Part shown: piece after piece, positions 53,653-64,000 of the stretch
Layout of the letters: the number at the start of each line of letters is the position of its first letter
Position numbering within the stretch: position 1 is the first letter of the stretch
From: Rhinopithecus roxellana
Lineage: Eukaryota > Chordata > Mammalia > Primates > Cercopithecidae
DNA length: 64,000 nucleotides
NCBI RefSeq assembly: GCF_007565055.1
Contig: NC_044559.1
Coordinates: 43,005,022-43,069,021 of the forward strand
Reading direction: 5' to 3'
Translations under genes and position numbers: made by a program
Notes under the pieces: generated by a model
Seen by the model: only the letters and a program-made list of their open reading frames with translations
What the model was told of the DNA's origin: nothing
Database searches by the model: none

Positions 53653-53968
53653 CTTCTTCTTCTTTTTTTTTTTTTTTTTTCCCGAGATGGAGTCTCACTC
53701 TGTTGCCCAGGCTGGAGTGCAGTGATGCGATCTCAGCTCAGCTCACTGCAACCTCCGCCTGCTGGGTTCAAGCAATTCTCCTGCCACAGCCTCCCAAGCA
53801 GCTTGGACTACCGGCATCTGCCACCATGCCCGGCTAATTTTTATGTTTTTAGTAGAGACAGGGTTTCACCATGCTGGCCAGGCTGGTCTTGAACTTCTGA
53901 CCTCGTGAACCACCCACCTTGGCCTCCCAAAGTGCCTGGATTACAGGCATGAACCACTGTGCCGGGCC
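53653..53968 (-). mobile_element. Full-length Alu with 15-bp target duplication
   Basis: AGTACAGTTATTCTT flanks it perfectly at 53638-53652 and 53969-53983. A TTC run and poly-T precede CGAGATGGAGTCTCACTCTG, and the element ends GTGCCGGGCC. Confidence 0.97.
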
Positions 53969-54009
53969 AGTACAGTTATTCTTATGCTCATTAAAGATTA
54001 AGAACACTG

Positions 54010-54342
54010 TGGCCCAGTTTGGTGGCTCACGCTTGTAATCCTAACACTTCGGGAGGCTGGGGCAGGTGGATTGCTTGAGCCCAGGAGTTCAAGACCAACC
54101 TGGGCAACATGGTTAAACCCCATTTCTACTAAAAAAAAAAAAAAAAAAAATTAGCCGGACATGGCGGCGTTCCCCTGCAGTCCCAGCTACTCCAGCTACT
54201 CGGGAGGCAGAGGCAGGAGAATTGCTTGAACCCAGGGGGCGGAGGTTGCAGTGAGCCAACATGGTGCCACTGCACTCTAGCCTGGCAACAGAGCAAGACT
54301 CCATCTCAAAAAAAAAAAAAAAAGAAAAAACAAAAACAAATA
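54010..54342 (+). mobile_element. Alu dimer, first part of a composite Alu
   Basis: TGGCCCAGTTTGGTGGCTCACG begins the element. A mid A-run at 54130-54149 is followed by a right monomer with a small CAGCTACTC duplication and an A-rich tail with CAAAAAC variants. Confidence 0.94.
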
Positions 54343-54500
54343 CAAAAATTTGCAGAGTGGCTCATGTCTGTAGTCCTAGCTGCTTGAGGGGCTGAGGTGG
54401 GAGGATCACTTGAGCCCAGGCTGTTGAGGCTGCATTGAGCCAAGATAGCACCACTGCACTCCAGATTGGGCAATGGGAGTGAGAACCTTTAAAAAAAAAA
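54343..54500 (+). mobile_element. Extra Alu monomer, second part of the composite
   Basis: GCAGAGTGGCTCATGTCTGT to a final A-run is one additional monomer. ATTAAGAACACTG at 53997-54009 and 54500-54512 flanks the whole composite, not each part. Confidence 0.9.
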
Positions 54501-54647
54501 TTAAGAACACTGCGTTGGACCAAAGGAAGGAATAAAAGGAAATGTATATACAGATTGACAGATATTTGGGTGTTCACATTGTTCTGCATTTAAGATAATC
54601 TGAAATACCTGGTAGTGAAGTTTGGAATTTGGGTAAACCAAAGGGTT

Positions 54648-54672
54648 CTTGCTTGCTTGCTTGCTTGCTTGC
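54648..54672 (+). repeat. CTTG tetranucleotide repeat
   Basis: Six consecutive CTTG units. Confidence 0.95.
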
Positions 54673-54724
54673 AGTATTTACTTTATTTTAAGTCAACATC
54701 ACCCTCCGTAATCATCACAATGCT

Positions 54725-54840
54725 TTAAATACACATTAAAGCATTGGTGGGTTGTGAGGACTTAGTGAAGTAATAAATGTGAAAGCACCATGCACAGTAT
54801 TCAGCACACAGTACATGCTCAAACATGATTGTTTTGAGTA
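54725..54840 (+). repeat. MIR 3' relic
   Basis: GGTTGTGAGGACTTAGTGAA, AAAGCACCATGCACAGTATT and CACAGTACATGCTCAAACAT are the MIR 3' half. Confidence 0.75.
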
Positions 54841-55830
54841 TAAAACTTGCTTGATCAATTCCACATACAATGATTTTTTAAAATGTTATACATGAGAGCA
54901 TGACTGCTTGCATTTTCAAGTTGACTGAGCAGTGGAGCCAAACAGAAAATACTGTCCCTCTTGCAGCCTTGGCTACTGGGCTCAGGATGCCTGGGACAGG
55001 TGAATCTTTAATGGTCAGGTACTAAGGTAGTTCCTAAGTTAAATTTGCATTTGAGATGCCACTGATTTACTTTTTACCCCTAATTATTTTATGGATTTCA
55101 AACATGTTTGTCTTTAACGTTGTTTTTCAAAAATTACGAGAAGCTTATGTTTCCACTGCTCTTCCCAGTCAGGTGATTGATTTTGGATGCATTTGTGATC
55201 TCCCCTGTTTCCATTATGGTTTGCATACATCCAGCCACACACCTGTGTATGATATTCCTGGGCATGCCTGAGGTGGGAGCGTCAGGCTTTTTGTCCCCCT
55301 CCCTCCCCTACTCCACATCATTGTTATTGATTCCCAGAAATCTGGTTATTTTTATGGTCTCAACAGAACAGTGTGTTCAGAAAACAGTAGATCCTGGAGT
55401 CTACATCTGGTATATAAAATCCTGGTGCAGCCAAGCACTTCAAGTCCTATGTCTTTTAAGAGGGCTGCGTCATTATTATTTTTTTCTCCAGATTTCTCTT
55501 CCAACTGCCCAGGATCCTCTCAGCCTCTCATGAAGCCGTGGAGATAGAGCTCTTTATCTTCACCACCATTGAATAACTGGATATCACAGCGCCCCCTAGG
55601 CACATGGAGGTGTTAGTGTTCCACTGTTTTAATTGTTCATGAAGTGATGATTGCCCCATCCTGAATGTTCACGGGGTCTCCCAGTGTGCCCCCTGAACAA
55701 AGGAAAACAGTTAATTTAAAGAGTTTTTGTTCATTTGTGAAGATTATTTATTTAGTTATTTTGGTCTCTCTTTTGCTTGTTCCTGTGATTATAAAGATAG
55801 CATACATGATTATTAAATGAATACTCTCTT
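54841..55830. other. Intergenic DNA, no gene recognised
   Basis: Unique sequence. The 118-codon open frame at 55177-55533 has no known domain. Confidence 0.5.
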
Positions 55831-56450
55831 TTTTTTAACTTTTAAGTTCAGGGGTACATGTGCAGGTTTGTTACACAGGTAAATGTGGGGTTTACTGCAC
55901 AGATTATTTCATCACCCAAGTATTAAGCCCAGCACCCATTAGTTATTTTTCCGGATAGTGTCCCTCCTCCCACCCTCCACTCTCTGGTAGGCCCTGGTGT
56001 GTGTTGTTCCCCTCTATGTGTCCATGTGTTCTCATCATTTATCTGCCACTTATAAGTGGGAACATGTGGTATTTGATTTTCTGTTCCAATTAGTTTGCTA
56101 GGGATAATGACCTGCAGCTCCATCCATGTCCCTGCAAAGGACATGATCTCATTCCTTTCTATGGCTGCATAGTATTCCATGGTGTATATGTACCACATTT
56201 TCTTTATCCAGACTATCAGTGATGGGCATTTAGGTTGATTCCATGTCTTTGCTACTGTGACTAGGGCTGCAATGAACATACACGTGCATGTGTCTTTATA
56301 GTAGAACAATTTATATTTCTTTGGGTATATACCTGGTAATGCTATTGCTGGGTCAAATGGTATTTCTGTCTTTAGGTCTTTGAAGAATCACCACACTGTC
56401 TTTCACGATGGTTGAACTAATTTACACTCCCACCAACAGTGTATAAGTGG
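55831..56450 (-). mobile_element. 5'-truncated L1 (L1PA/L1PB-like) 3' end
   Basis: A T-run with TTAAGTTCAGGGGTACATGT begins the antisense 3' UTR, and ORF2 end follows to TACACTCCCACCAACAGTGT. Imperfect flanking repeats AATGAATACTCTCT (55816) and AATGAACACTATCT (56451) suggest the target duplication. An open ORF2 remnant (55923-56309) is dead. Confidence 0.93.
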
Positions 56451-56469
56451 AATGAACACTATCTCTTAA

Positions 56470-57250
56470 GAAATATTTTATTTTTCATATTTACAAAAGG
56501 CCTATGTTCTTTGTAGAAAGTTCAAATAATATACAGATGTTTGAAATAGAGTGTAAATATCTCCTTGCCCTCTACTTTAGTATTACTCCCTAAGGGTTAC
56601 TATTGACAGAAGTTTGGTATATATTATTCTAGATTTTAGAAATGTAAATAGAAGCTTCATGCACAGCTACTTGTGAACACAAACACTCATACCCACACAA
56701 TGCATATATTGAGATTTTTTTTTTTTTGAGACAGGGTCTTGTTGTGTTGCCCAGGCTGGAGTCCAGTGGCATGAACATAGCTCACTGTAGGCTTGATCTC
56801 CTGTGCTTAAGCAATCCTCCCGCCTCATAGGTGTGAGCCACCATGCCTGGCTAATTTTTGTTTTTTAAATGTTTTTGTAGAGATGGGGTGTCATTATGTT
56901 GTTCTGGCTGGTCTCAGAGTCCTGGGCTCACGTGATCTTCCTGCTTTGGCTGCCCAAAGTGGTGGGATCACAGGCACGAGCCACTGTGCCTGGCCTGAGA
57001 TTTTTTTTCTCCTTGAAAATTGGATCATTCTATCAGTAATATTTTTCAGTTCTCTTTTTTTGATTCCCCAATATATCATGGGTATCTTTCCATTTTAATT
57101 AATACTCATTGATCCAGTTCTTTAATGGCTGTGTAATAATCTATTTAGTCAATCCCATTGTTGTGCCATAGCAAATGATGCTACAGCCAGCTCCTTGTAT
57201 AGCTGCCCTTGCACAGCTGTGTGAATATCTCTGTTGCATAGATCCCCTGA
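56470..57250 (-). mobile_element. Old L1 3' relic split by an Alu
   Basis: AAAGTTCAAATAATATACAG before the Alu, and CATGGGTATCTTTCCATTTT with TAATGGCTGTGTAATAATCT after it, resemble antisense L1M 3' sequence. It is diverged, so the family is uncertain. Confidence 0.55.
56714..56995 (-). mobile_element. AluJ-like element
   Basis: It is flanked by TGAGATTTTTTTT at 56710-56722 and 56996-57008. The first monomer is shortened after GCAATCCTCCCGCCTCATAG. It ends CTGTGCCTGGCC. Confidence 0.93.
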
Positions 57251-57279
57251 ATAAGATAGGACCTTTTAATTAAAGCCCC

Positions 57280-58250
57280 CAGCACAGGCCACAAGCCTTA
57301 GAGGGTTGCTCCATAAATATTGGTTGATGACACTACTATGTTGTCATATTAATTAAAACAGGAAAAGACCCATTAGGGCAACAAATACACATTCACAGGG
57401 CAAATTGCTTCTAAGGAAGGCAGATATAACACTTAATATTCTCATCTGCGAAAAGCCAAACCACATTAAATGTAGTAAGTAGCAAGTTGCCTGTGTACTA
57501 GCATGTAAAATATTCCCAAAGGGGTGTTAGCTTGACAGAATGCATAAAGATACTGCATTAAAGGTAAAACAGAGGGACTATTTACCCAGCATAGTTATGT
57601 AGAAAATATACAATTTGATCTAGATAGAGGCTTTTACCGTATAAATTATTGTGGCCCCTAGTTCAATCACAAACAGCCTTCAAGTTGGGCAATTGCATTA
57701 TAGAAAAAGGAGAAGAGAACAGTTTTCAATTGTCTAGAATGAGCTTCAAAAACAGGCAACTCAGTTCTGATAGAACAATTTAAACTGCCCGTCTCCTTAT
57801 CTGATGTGGACATCATTTTTCAGAGGGGGCAACCAGCTCGAATTAAATAGTTTTGCTGCAGACAGTCTGTCTGTCTATTCCGCTCCCCCCTCGCCCCCCT
57901 TTCCTTCCCCATGCAGGGTGCTGCAAGCCTCTGCTAATTTCGGAAGATTGGTCTGGGCAGTGGTAAAGTGAGATAAATAGAAACAACTTTAACAGAGAAA
58001 AAAATGAGTGATATTAAAAGAAAGAATAATAATGGATCGTCAGAGACTGATTTGACACTGGAGACTCCATTCCTGCCTGGTTGATTGTCTCATAAACCCT
58101 TTAGAAACCCTGGGCTTTATTTGCAAATGATCTTCACTGTGGACCAAGAGTTCAACAGGAAAAATAATGAGTAAAATCTATGAGTTGGCTTGAGCCAAAT
58201 AGGGCTATCGTGCCTTTGTGAGAAGAGGTGAGAGAGAGCATCTCAGAGAC
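57280..58250. promoter_or_regulatory. Candidate conserved non-coding block
   Basis: This is almost 1 kb of unique, transposon-free sequence in a repeat-dense region. It has AT-rich motifs such as GAATTAAATAG and TAAATTATTG and no coding potential. A GTCTGTCTGTCT run lies at 57866-57877, with a C-rich tract beside it. The regulatory role is inference. Confidence 0.35.
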
Positions 58251-58618
58251 CATTTTGATCAAATTGCCGTGGTTCAGGCAGGGGCTGCTTATCTTACTGT
58301 CTCAGGTGCTTCCCAGGCCTCCTGCATTCCCCTGGCCTCCTCCCACCATTTTAACTTAGGCTGAGTGAGCTGCAGCTGCAAGGACAAGAGGGGTGTCTTC
58401 CTCCAGCCCCAGTGGAGCATTTGAGCAGACAGAATACTGAGGGGTGCAAAGAGCCGGGCAGGCGTTTAGAGAACTTGAGGGCATTCAGGGACAGTTTCTT
58501 TTCTTTCTTTTTTGTTTTTGATTTGCTACAGGATGCTACAACTCAGAGTCAGCCTAAAGCTGCCTTTCCTCCTAGCATACAAATGTATACATGTATGATT
58601 TTTTTTCACATGTATGAT
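58251..58618. other. Intergenic DNA, no feature recognised
   Basis: Unique GC-moderate sequence with no repeat named. Confidence 0.5.
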
Positions 58619-59575
58619 TTTTAAAAGCCTTTTTATTTTGAAATAATTTAAAATTTACCGAAAAGAACTCCGTGTACCAGTCACCTAGATTCACCAATTG
58701 GTACCATTTTGCCACATTGCTTTGTTTCTACCATTCCTCTTTCACATGTAAATACGTCGGTGTGTGTCCCCTGAACACAGGGACATTCTGCTGCACATGT
58801 TAGTAAGGGTATCAACACTGGGAAATGTAACAGTGATACCTGCATGTATACACACATGCTATTATCCAATCCACAGTCCGTATTCAAATTATAGCAAGCA
58901 TTCTATTTTTTAATCTTCTTTAATCTGGAATGATTCTTTAGCCTTTCTTTGCATTTTATGACCTTGATACATACTTTCTTAAGATAGAGTCCTGCTCTCT
59001 TGCCCAGACTGGAGTGCAGTGGTGTGATCACAGCTCACTACAGCCTCAAACTCCTGGGCTCAAGTGATCCCTTCACCTCAGCCTCCTGGGTAGCTAGAAC
59101 TACAGGCATGCAACACTGCACCAGGCTAATTTTTAAATTTTCATAGAGACAGGGTCTTGCTGTATTGTCCAGGCTGGTCTTGAACTCCTGGTCTCAAACT
59201 ATCCTCCCACCTTATGCTCCTGGCCATAGTTTGATATTTTTGAAGAATAAAGACTAGTTTTGTTTTGTAGAATATCCCTCAATCTGTGTGTGTCTGATGT
59301 TTCATGGTTAGATTCAGGTTATGTGTTTGGGCAGGAAGCCATAGATTGTTGTTCTCAGTGCATTAGATGGGAGGCACATGATGCCATTTTGTCTCATTAG
59401 AAGTGATGTTAATTTGGATTAACATCAAGTAAGAAAGGTAGTGTCTGCCACTGTTAAATTACTGTTTTCTTTTTTGTAATTAATAAATAATCTGAATCTT
59501 GTAAATATCCTGTTTCCCATTAAACTTAATAGTTTTAGCATCCTGGCAATTCTCACATGTATTAATTTTATAATT
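58619..59575 (-). mobile_element. Old L1 (L1ME-like) 3' fragment split by an Alu
   Basis: TATTTTGAAATAATTTAAAA and CGTGTACCAGTCACCTAGAT lie before the Alu. AATATCCCTCAATCTGTGTG, CACATGATGCCATTTTGTCT and TAAATATCCTGTTTCCCATT lie after it. All follow antisense order for old mammalian L1 elements. Confidence 0.75.
58978..59225 (-). mobile_element. AluJ-like element nested in L1
   Basis: AGATAGAGTCCTGCTCTCTT to CTTATGCTCCTGGCC. Its 5' end is shortened. Confidence 0.9.
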
Positions 59576-59794
59576 AGTGGCACACAACAACTAGATTCCT
59601 GGAGATGCAGTTGTTTGGCAAAAGACTATTTCTAAGCAGCCAGAGGGGATCTAGTCACATCAGAAAGAAGCCAGCTTGTCTGGGGTGACTTAAAATTTAC
59701 ACTACTTTTTCTTGTCTTAGGCTGTGACATTCTTCTCCCATGTGGCCCAGGTTGTTCCGTGATAGAACCAGGGTTGCAAGTCACACACTCACTT

Positions 59795-59975
59795 AGTCAT
59801 TCAACAAATATTTACTGAGAAGCTACTGTAACCCAGGCACTGTTTTGAAGATAAACAAAAAAGAAAAAGAAGTCCTAGCCCCTGCCCAGAGGCTGGTGGG
59901 AGAACAGATATGGGCACAGGGCTGTGGATCAAAGGGCAGCCCCTTTAAGAAGGTGAGGGTCACTTCACAGAAGAA
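59795..59975 (-). repeat. LINE-2 3' relic
   Basis: TCATTCAACAAATATTTACT, TACTGTAACCCAGGCACTGT and GTCCTAGCCCCTGCCCAGAG are antisense L2. Confidence 0.75.
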
Positions 59976-60779
59976 GTAAATTGTCTTTAAACTCATTATT
60001 GCAAAGATGATACAGGAGTTGGGGGTGGGTGGTTCCACACACCCTTATCCAGTTTATCCCAGTGGTTTTATTTTACATAATTACAGTATAATATAAAAAA
60101 TGAGAAAATTGACATTAATACTGTGTGTGTGTACAGTTCTATGATATTTTATTTTCTGTGTAGGCTTTGGTATCCACTACTGCAATCAAGATACAGAACT
60201 ATTCCATTACCACAACTATCTCCCATTTCATAGTTATATCCATTCTCCCATAACCTCCCACCATCTCTAACTTTTGGCAACCACCGATCTCTGTCATTTT
60301 GTTTCGAGAATGCTGTATAGATGGAATTATGCATTATGTGACCTTTGAGACCGGCTTTTTTCACTTAACATAATACCCTTGAGATCTGTCCATGTTGTTG
60401 CATGAATCAGTAATTCCATTCCTTCTTCTTCTACTATGAATGTAGCACAGTTTAACCACTTACCTATTGAGTGACGCTTTGGTTGTAGTTTTTGGCTATT
60501 ACAGAAAGCTGCAATAAACAATCATGTACAGGCGCCTTTGTGAGGACATAAACCTTCATTTCTCCGGGATAAGTGCCTAGGATGCAATTGATGGGTCGTA
60601 TAGTAAGACCGATGTTTTTTTTTTTAAGATTGTTATGTTTTCATGGTAAATTGACCCTTTTATCATTACGCAATATCCCTCTCTGTCCCTGGCAATTTTC
60701 TTTACTTTGAAGTCAACTTTTTTTCTGATGTTAATATAGCTACTCCTGTTGCTTTCTTTCGATTAATGTCTGGATGGTA

Positions 60780-61185
60780 TGGTCATTTCTTGGTATCTGT
60801 GGAGAACTGGTTCTAGGACTTTCTGTGAATGCCAAAATCTCCTGATGCTTAAGTCCCTTATATACAATGATGTAGTATTTGCACATAACCTACACACATC
60901 CTCCTGTATAAATTATCTCTTGATTACATAAAATACCTAATACAATGTAAACGTGATGTAAAGAGTTGTTATACTGTATTACATAGGGAATAATGACAAG
61001 AAAAAAACCCGTACATGTTCAGTATAGGTGCAGTTTTTCTGTCAAACATTTTCAATTCACAGTCATTATTTTGGTGCAAAAGTAATTGCAGTTTTTGCCA
61101 TTAAAAGTCATGACAAAAACCACAATTACTTTTGCACGAACCTAATAGTTGACTCCACAGATGCGGAACCCATAAATACTTTCAA
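60780..61185 (+). mobile_element. MER2 (Tigger-type) element, copy 1
   Basis: TCTTGGTATCTGTGGAGAAC, AAGTCCCTTATATACAATGA, ACCTAATACAATGTAAACGT, GGAATAATGACAAGAAAAAA and CAGATGCGGAACCCATAAAT match MER2 in order. It is cut by MADE1 at 61066-61145, and its 3' terminus is lost. Confidence 0.9.
61066..61145 (+). mobile_element. MADE1 mariner-derived MITE, 80 bp
   Basis: The element is exactly 80 bp, starting TTATTTTGGTGCAAAAGTAA and ending AATTACTTTTGCACGAACCTAA, with TA following on the right. Its two halves are near-perfect reverse complements around a short centre. MADE1 copies are known sources of miR-548 family hairpins. Whether this copy is transcribed is unknown. Confidence 0.96.
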
Positions 61186-61866
61186 CTTACCACTATATTT
61201 GAAGGGAGTTTCTTATAGACAGCATGTAATTGGGTCATTTTTTTGAAGTCAACTCTGCCAATCTCTGTTTTTTAGTTGGTGTGTTTAGATCATTTACATT
61301 TAATGTGACTATTGCTATGATAAGCTTAAGTTTGCCACTTTTTTTGTTTTAGGTTTCTTCTCCTCTTTCATTTTTCTTTTTTATTTTCTGCCTTTCTGTG
61401 AGTTGCTTGGACATTTTTTAGAATGCTGTTTTAATGTTTTTGAGTATATCTCTTTGTATAACTTGTTTTTAGTGGTTGCTTTAGAACTTGCAGTACATGT
61501 ACGTAACTTATCTAAATTGACTAGTGTCCACATTTACCAGTTCAAGTGAAGTGTAGAGACCTTATCAACTTTTATATCCTTTTGTCATTCTTGATTTATC
61601 ATATTATTGTCTTAAATATTTTCTCTACCTACATTGAGAACCACATTAGACAATTTTATAATTTTTGCTTCAACTGCCAAACTAATATAGAAAGCTCAAG
61701 AGAAAAAGGAAACATTATTGTATTTGCCTGAATTTTTGCATTTTCTGTGCTCATTCTTCCCTCCTGAGGTTGCAAGATCTCTTCTTTAATCATTTTCTTT
61801 CTGTTTAGATAATTTCATTTAATTATTCTCTTAGGACAGGTCTGCTGGTGAGAAATCATCTTAGGT

Positions 61867-61890
61867 TTTTTTTTTTTTTTTTTTTATTAT
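61867..61890 (+). repeat. T-run in L1
   Basis: About 21 T bases followed by ATTATTATT. Confidence 0.8.
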
Positions 61891-62347
61891 TATTTTTTTA
61901 ATCTGGGGATGTCTTGACTTCCTCTCCGTTCATGAATAATATTATTTCTTTTTTACCGGATATAAAATTCTGCATTGACAGGTCTTTTCTTTCAGTATTG
62001 AAAAATGTACCAATTTCTTCTGGCTTTTATAGTTTCTGATGAGAAATCTATAGTAATTTGGATGGTTTTTCCCTTATAAGCAACAAGTTGCTTTTTGTTC
62101 TGGCTGCTTTCAATATTTTTTTCTTTGTCTTTAATTTTTAGAAGTTTGACCGTAATGTACGTTGAAGTGAATTTCTTTGGGTTTATCCTGTTTGGATTTG
62201 CTCAGCTTTCTGAATTTGTAGGTTTATGTCTCTTGCCGAATTTTGTTAGTTTTTAGCCATTATTTCTTCAAGCACCTTTTCAGCTCTATCCACTTTCTCC
62301 TCTCCTGGGACTCTACTGACACAAATATTTGATCTCTTGTTATGCGG

Positions 62348-62698
62348 TAGTCATCTCTTGGTATCCACAGGAGATTTGTTCTAGGACCCCCCTCGAATAC
62401 CCAGATCCACAAATGTTCAAGTCTCTTAAATAAAATTGCATAGTATTTGCATCTAACCTAGGTGCATCCTCCTATATACTTTGAATCATCCCTAGATTAC
62501 TTATAATACCTAATACAATGTAAAATGTCATACGATATAATATCTAATACAATATTAATACCATTATACTGCATTGTTATTTATTTGTTTTTTTATTATT
62601 GTATCATTATTTTTTATTTTTTTTCCCCCAGATATTTTCAATCTATGTTTGGTTGAATCCATGGATGAGGAACCCACGGATACAGAGGGCCAACTGTA
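62348..62698 (+). mobile_element. MER2 (Tigger-type) element, copy 2
   Basis: AGTCATCTCTTGGTATCCAC opens it, and GAACCCACGGATACAGAGGG with CCAACTGTA closes it, so both ends are present. A central part is deleted or diverged near 62545-62620. It has no transposase. Confidence 0.92.
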
Positions 62699-63629
62699 TT
62701 TCCCAGGCTCCTGATGTTCTGTTCATTATTTTTAGTTTATTTTCTCTCTAACCAATTTGAGTAGTTTCTATTGTTTTGTCTTCAAGTTCACAGATTCTTT
62801 TCTCTGTGTTCTCCATTCTGCTGCTGAGCCCATCCATTGAGGTTTTATTTTGGTTATTGTATTTTTTGGTTCTAATATTTCCATTTGATTTTTCCTTATA
62901 GCTTCCTCACAGCTTTGGTAGTATTTTCTGTTTCTTTGCTGTTATTTTCAATTTTTAAAAATTTGTTGCATGTTCTTAGCTGCTTATTGAAATATTTTTA
63001 TAATGACTACTTAAAAATTCTTAGTAGATAATTCTAACATCTGTGTCATTTTGGTGTTGACATCTGTTAATTGTCTTTTTTCATTTATTTTGAGAACTTC
63101 CTGGTTCTTGGTATGAGGAGTAATTTTGAATAAAACCTAGGAATTTTGAGTATTATGTTATGAGCCTCTGAGTCTTACTTAAAATTTGTGTTTTAGCAGG
63201 CTTTCTCTGACACTACTCTAGTGGATGAAAGAAACCACCATGGCTAGGAGGGGCATTAGTGCCTCTTTTCTACACCCTACATGGTCTCCACTGCCACTGT
63301 GTGTGTATGTGTGTTGGGTGAAGGGGTGGCCTTGTTCTCTCCACTGATACCACCCCAGTGAGGAGAAGGAGCACCTTTTTATACCTGGATTGGGGGAAAG
63401 TCTAAGCTCCCCATGAGGTCTCCGTGACACCTTGGTGGTGGTGGGGCACTTTGCTTTCTCTGGGTGGGATGAAAGTTCAAGCTCCCACTCAACCTTCTTT
63501 GACACCTCCCTGGCAAGGCTAGGGTGGGGGTTGGGGTAGCTTGTTGCAGCCTGATGAGGGTGGATGTTTAGGTTCCCCACTTGGCCTCTGTGGGTCCATT
63601 GGAGAGCTTTGAGGTATGGCAAGATCGGA

Positions 63630-63965
63630 TTATAGTTTTAGAAAGTTCACCCTGATTGCCTTGTGAAAAATATTAATAGATCGGGCATGGGGGGAGCAGA
63701 GGGTGGAGCAGGAGAGCAGTGAAGAGGCTATGGTAAGATCCAGGGCCAGATGTGATGACTGGTAGGAGGACAGTGGAAGCCAGAGTGGTGGTAAGAAGTC
63801 AGACTCCATATCTACTGCAAAGGTTGAGTTGGCAGCATTTACCAAGAGACTGGATGTGGATGTGTGAGGAAGATAGGAGAGGAAGTGGACTGACTGAGCC
63901 AATGTGGGGTGAGAGCAATGGTTGATCTGGAAGTTGCTTTTTTCTTTTCAAGTAAGAGAAAGTTA
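63630..63965 (+). repeat. LINE-2 relic
   Basis: TGGTAAGATCCAGGGCCAGA, GGTGGTAAGAAGTCAGACTC and GACTGGATGTGGATGTGTGA resemble the sense L2 region. The antisense open frames at 63630-63996 are chance. Confidence 0.6.
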
Positions 63966-64000
63966 AAGCATTTTCATTTGTTTTTAATGAGAGCAAGATG

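Larger units (their letters stand above)
60040..63620 (-). mobile_element. Old L1 (L1ME/L1MC-like) mosaic, antisense
   Basis: The left part (60040-60605) is an L1 3' end: TGTATAGATGGAATTATGCA and TTTTTGGCTATTACAGAAAG. The right part (60606-63620) follows antisense ORF2: TTTATCATTACGCAATATCC, AGGACAGGTCTGCTGGTGAG, TTCTTCAAGCACCTTTTCAG. It is interrupted by two MER2 elements, the first carrying MADE1. A T-run at 60614-60625 may mark a junction of two fragments. No coding capacity remains. Confidence 0.75.

Overview
This window is ordinary primate nuclear DNA, human or a close relative. The evidence is the exact human-type coding sequence of BUB3 with vertebrate splice sites, plus dense Alu elements, LINE-1 fragments, LINE-2 and MIR relics, LTR fragments and DNA-transposon fossils (MER2, MADE1, hAT types). 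No bacterial, viral-genome or CRISPR features were seen. The species cannot be fixed from sequence alone. From established knowledge, BUB3 lies at human 10q26.13.

Bases 1-1260 are upstream non-coding DNA. A CpG island with the BUB3 promoter runs from about 1270 to 2420. It holds two ZNF143/THAP11-type sites, a CACGTG E-box, two CCAAT boxes and a CHR element (TTTGAA), a layout typical of a housekeeping gene with G2/M cell-cycle control. BUB3 is on the + strand. It has a non-coding exon 1 ending at 1750 and seven coding exons between 2175 and 11430, which together encode 328 residues. An alternative last exon at 12641 would give a 326-residue form. Each exon was joined by reading the frame across consensus GT/AG borders, and the coding length is exactly 987 nt.

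From about 13000 to 64000 I found no protein-coding gene. This is intergenic sequence built largely of transposon relics: about 15 Alus, several 3' L1 fragments on both strands, two old L1 hosts (28230-31540 and about 60040-63620) carrying younger insertions, two solo-LTR-like copies of one family with 5-bp target duplications, one MLT1-type LTR, a hAT element with a perfect 8-bp duplication split by an Alu, two MER2 elements (one holding an 80-bp MADE1 hairpin), and many MIR and L2 pieces. Tandem repeats include a GGAA/GAAA microsatellite of about 370 bp in BUB3 intron 3, a TCCA repeat, and a minisatellite with a 76-77 bp unit at 35396-35675. Several unique AT-rich blocks (33600-34320, 38860-39230, 57280-58250) read like candidate conserved regulatory DNA, but this is inference.

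I found no undescribed multi-gene system. The observations most worth checking are the long GGAA array inside BUB3, the 157-bp near-identical inverted duplication at 17522/18570, the miR-548-like MADE1 hairpin, the minisatellite, the AUG-free exon 1 plus intron 1 of BUB3, and the unique AT-rich blocks.
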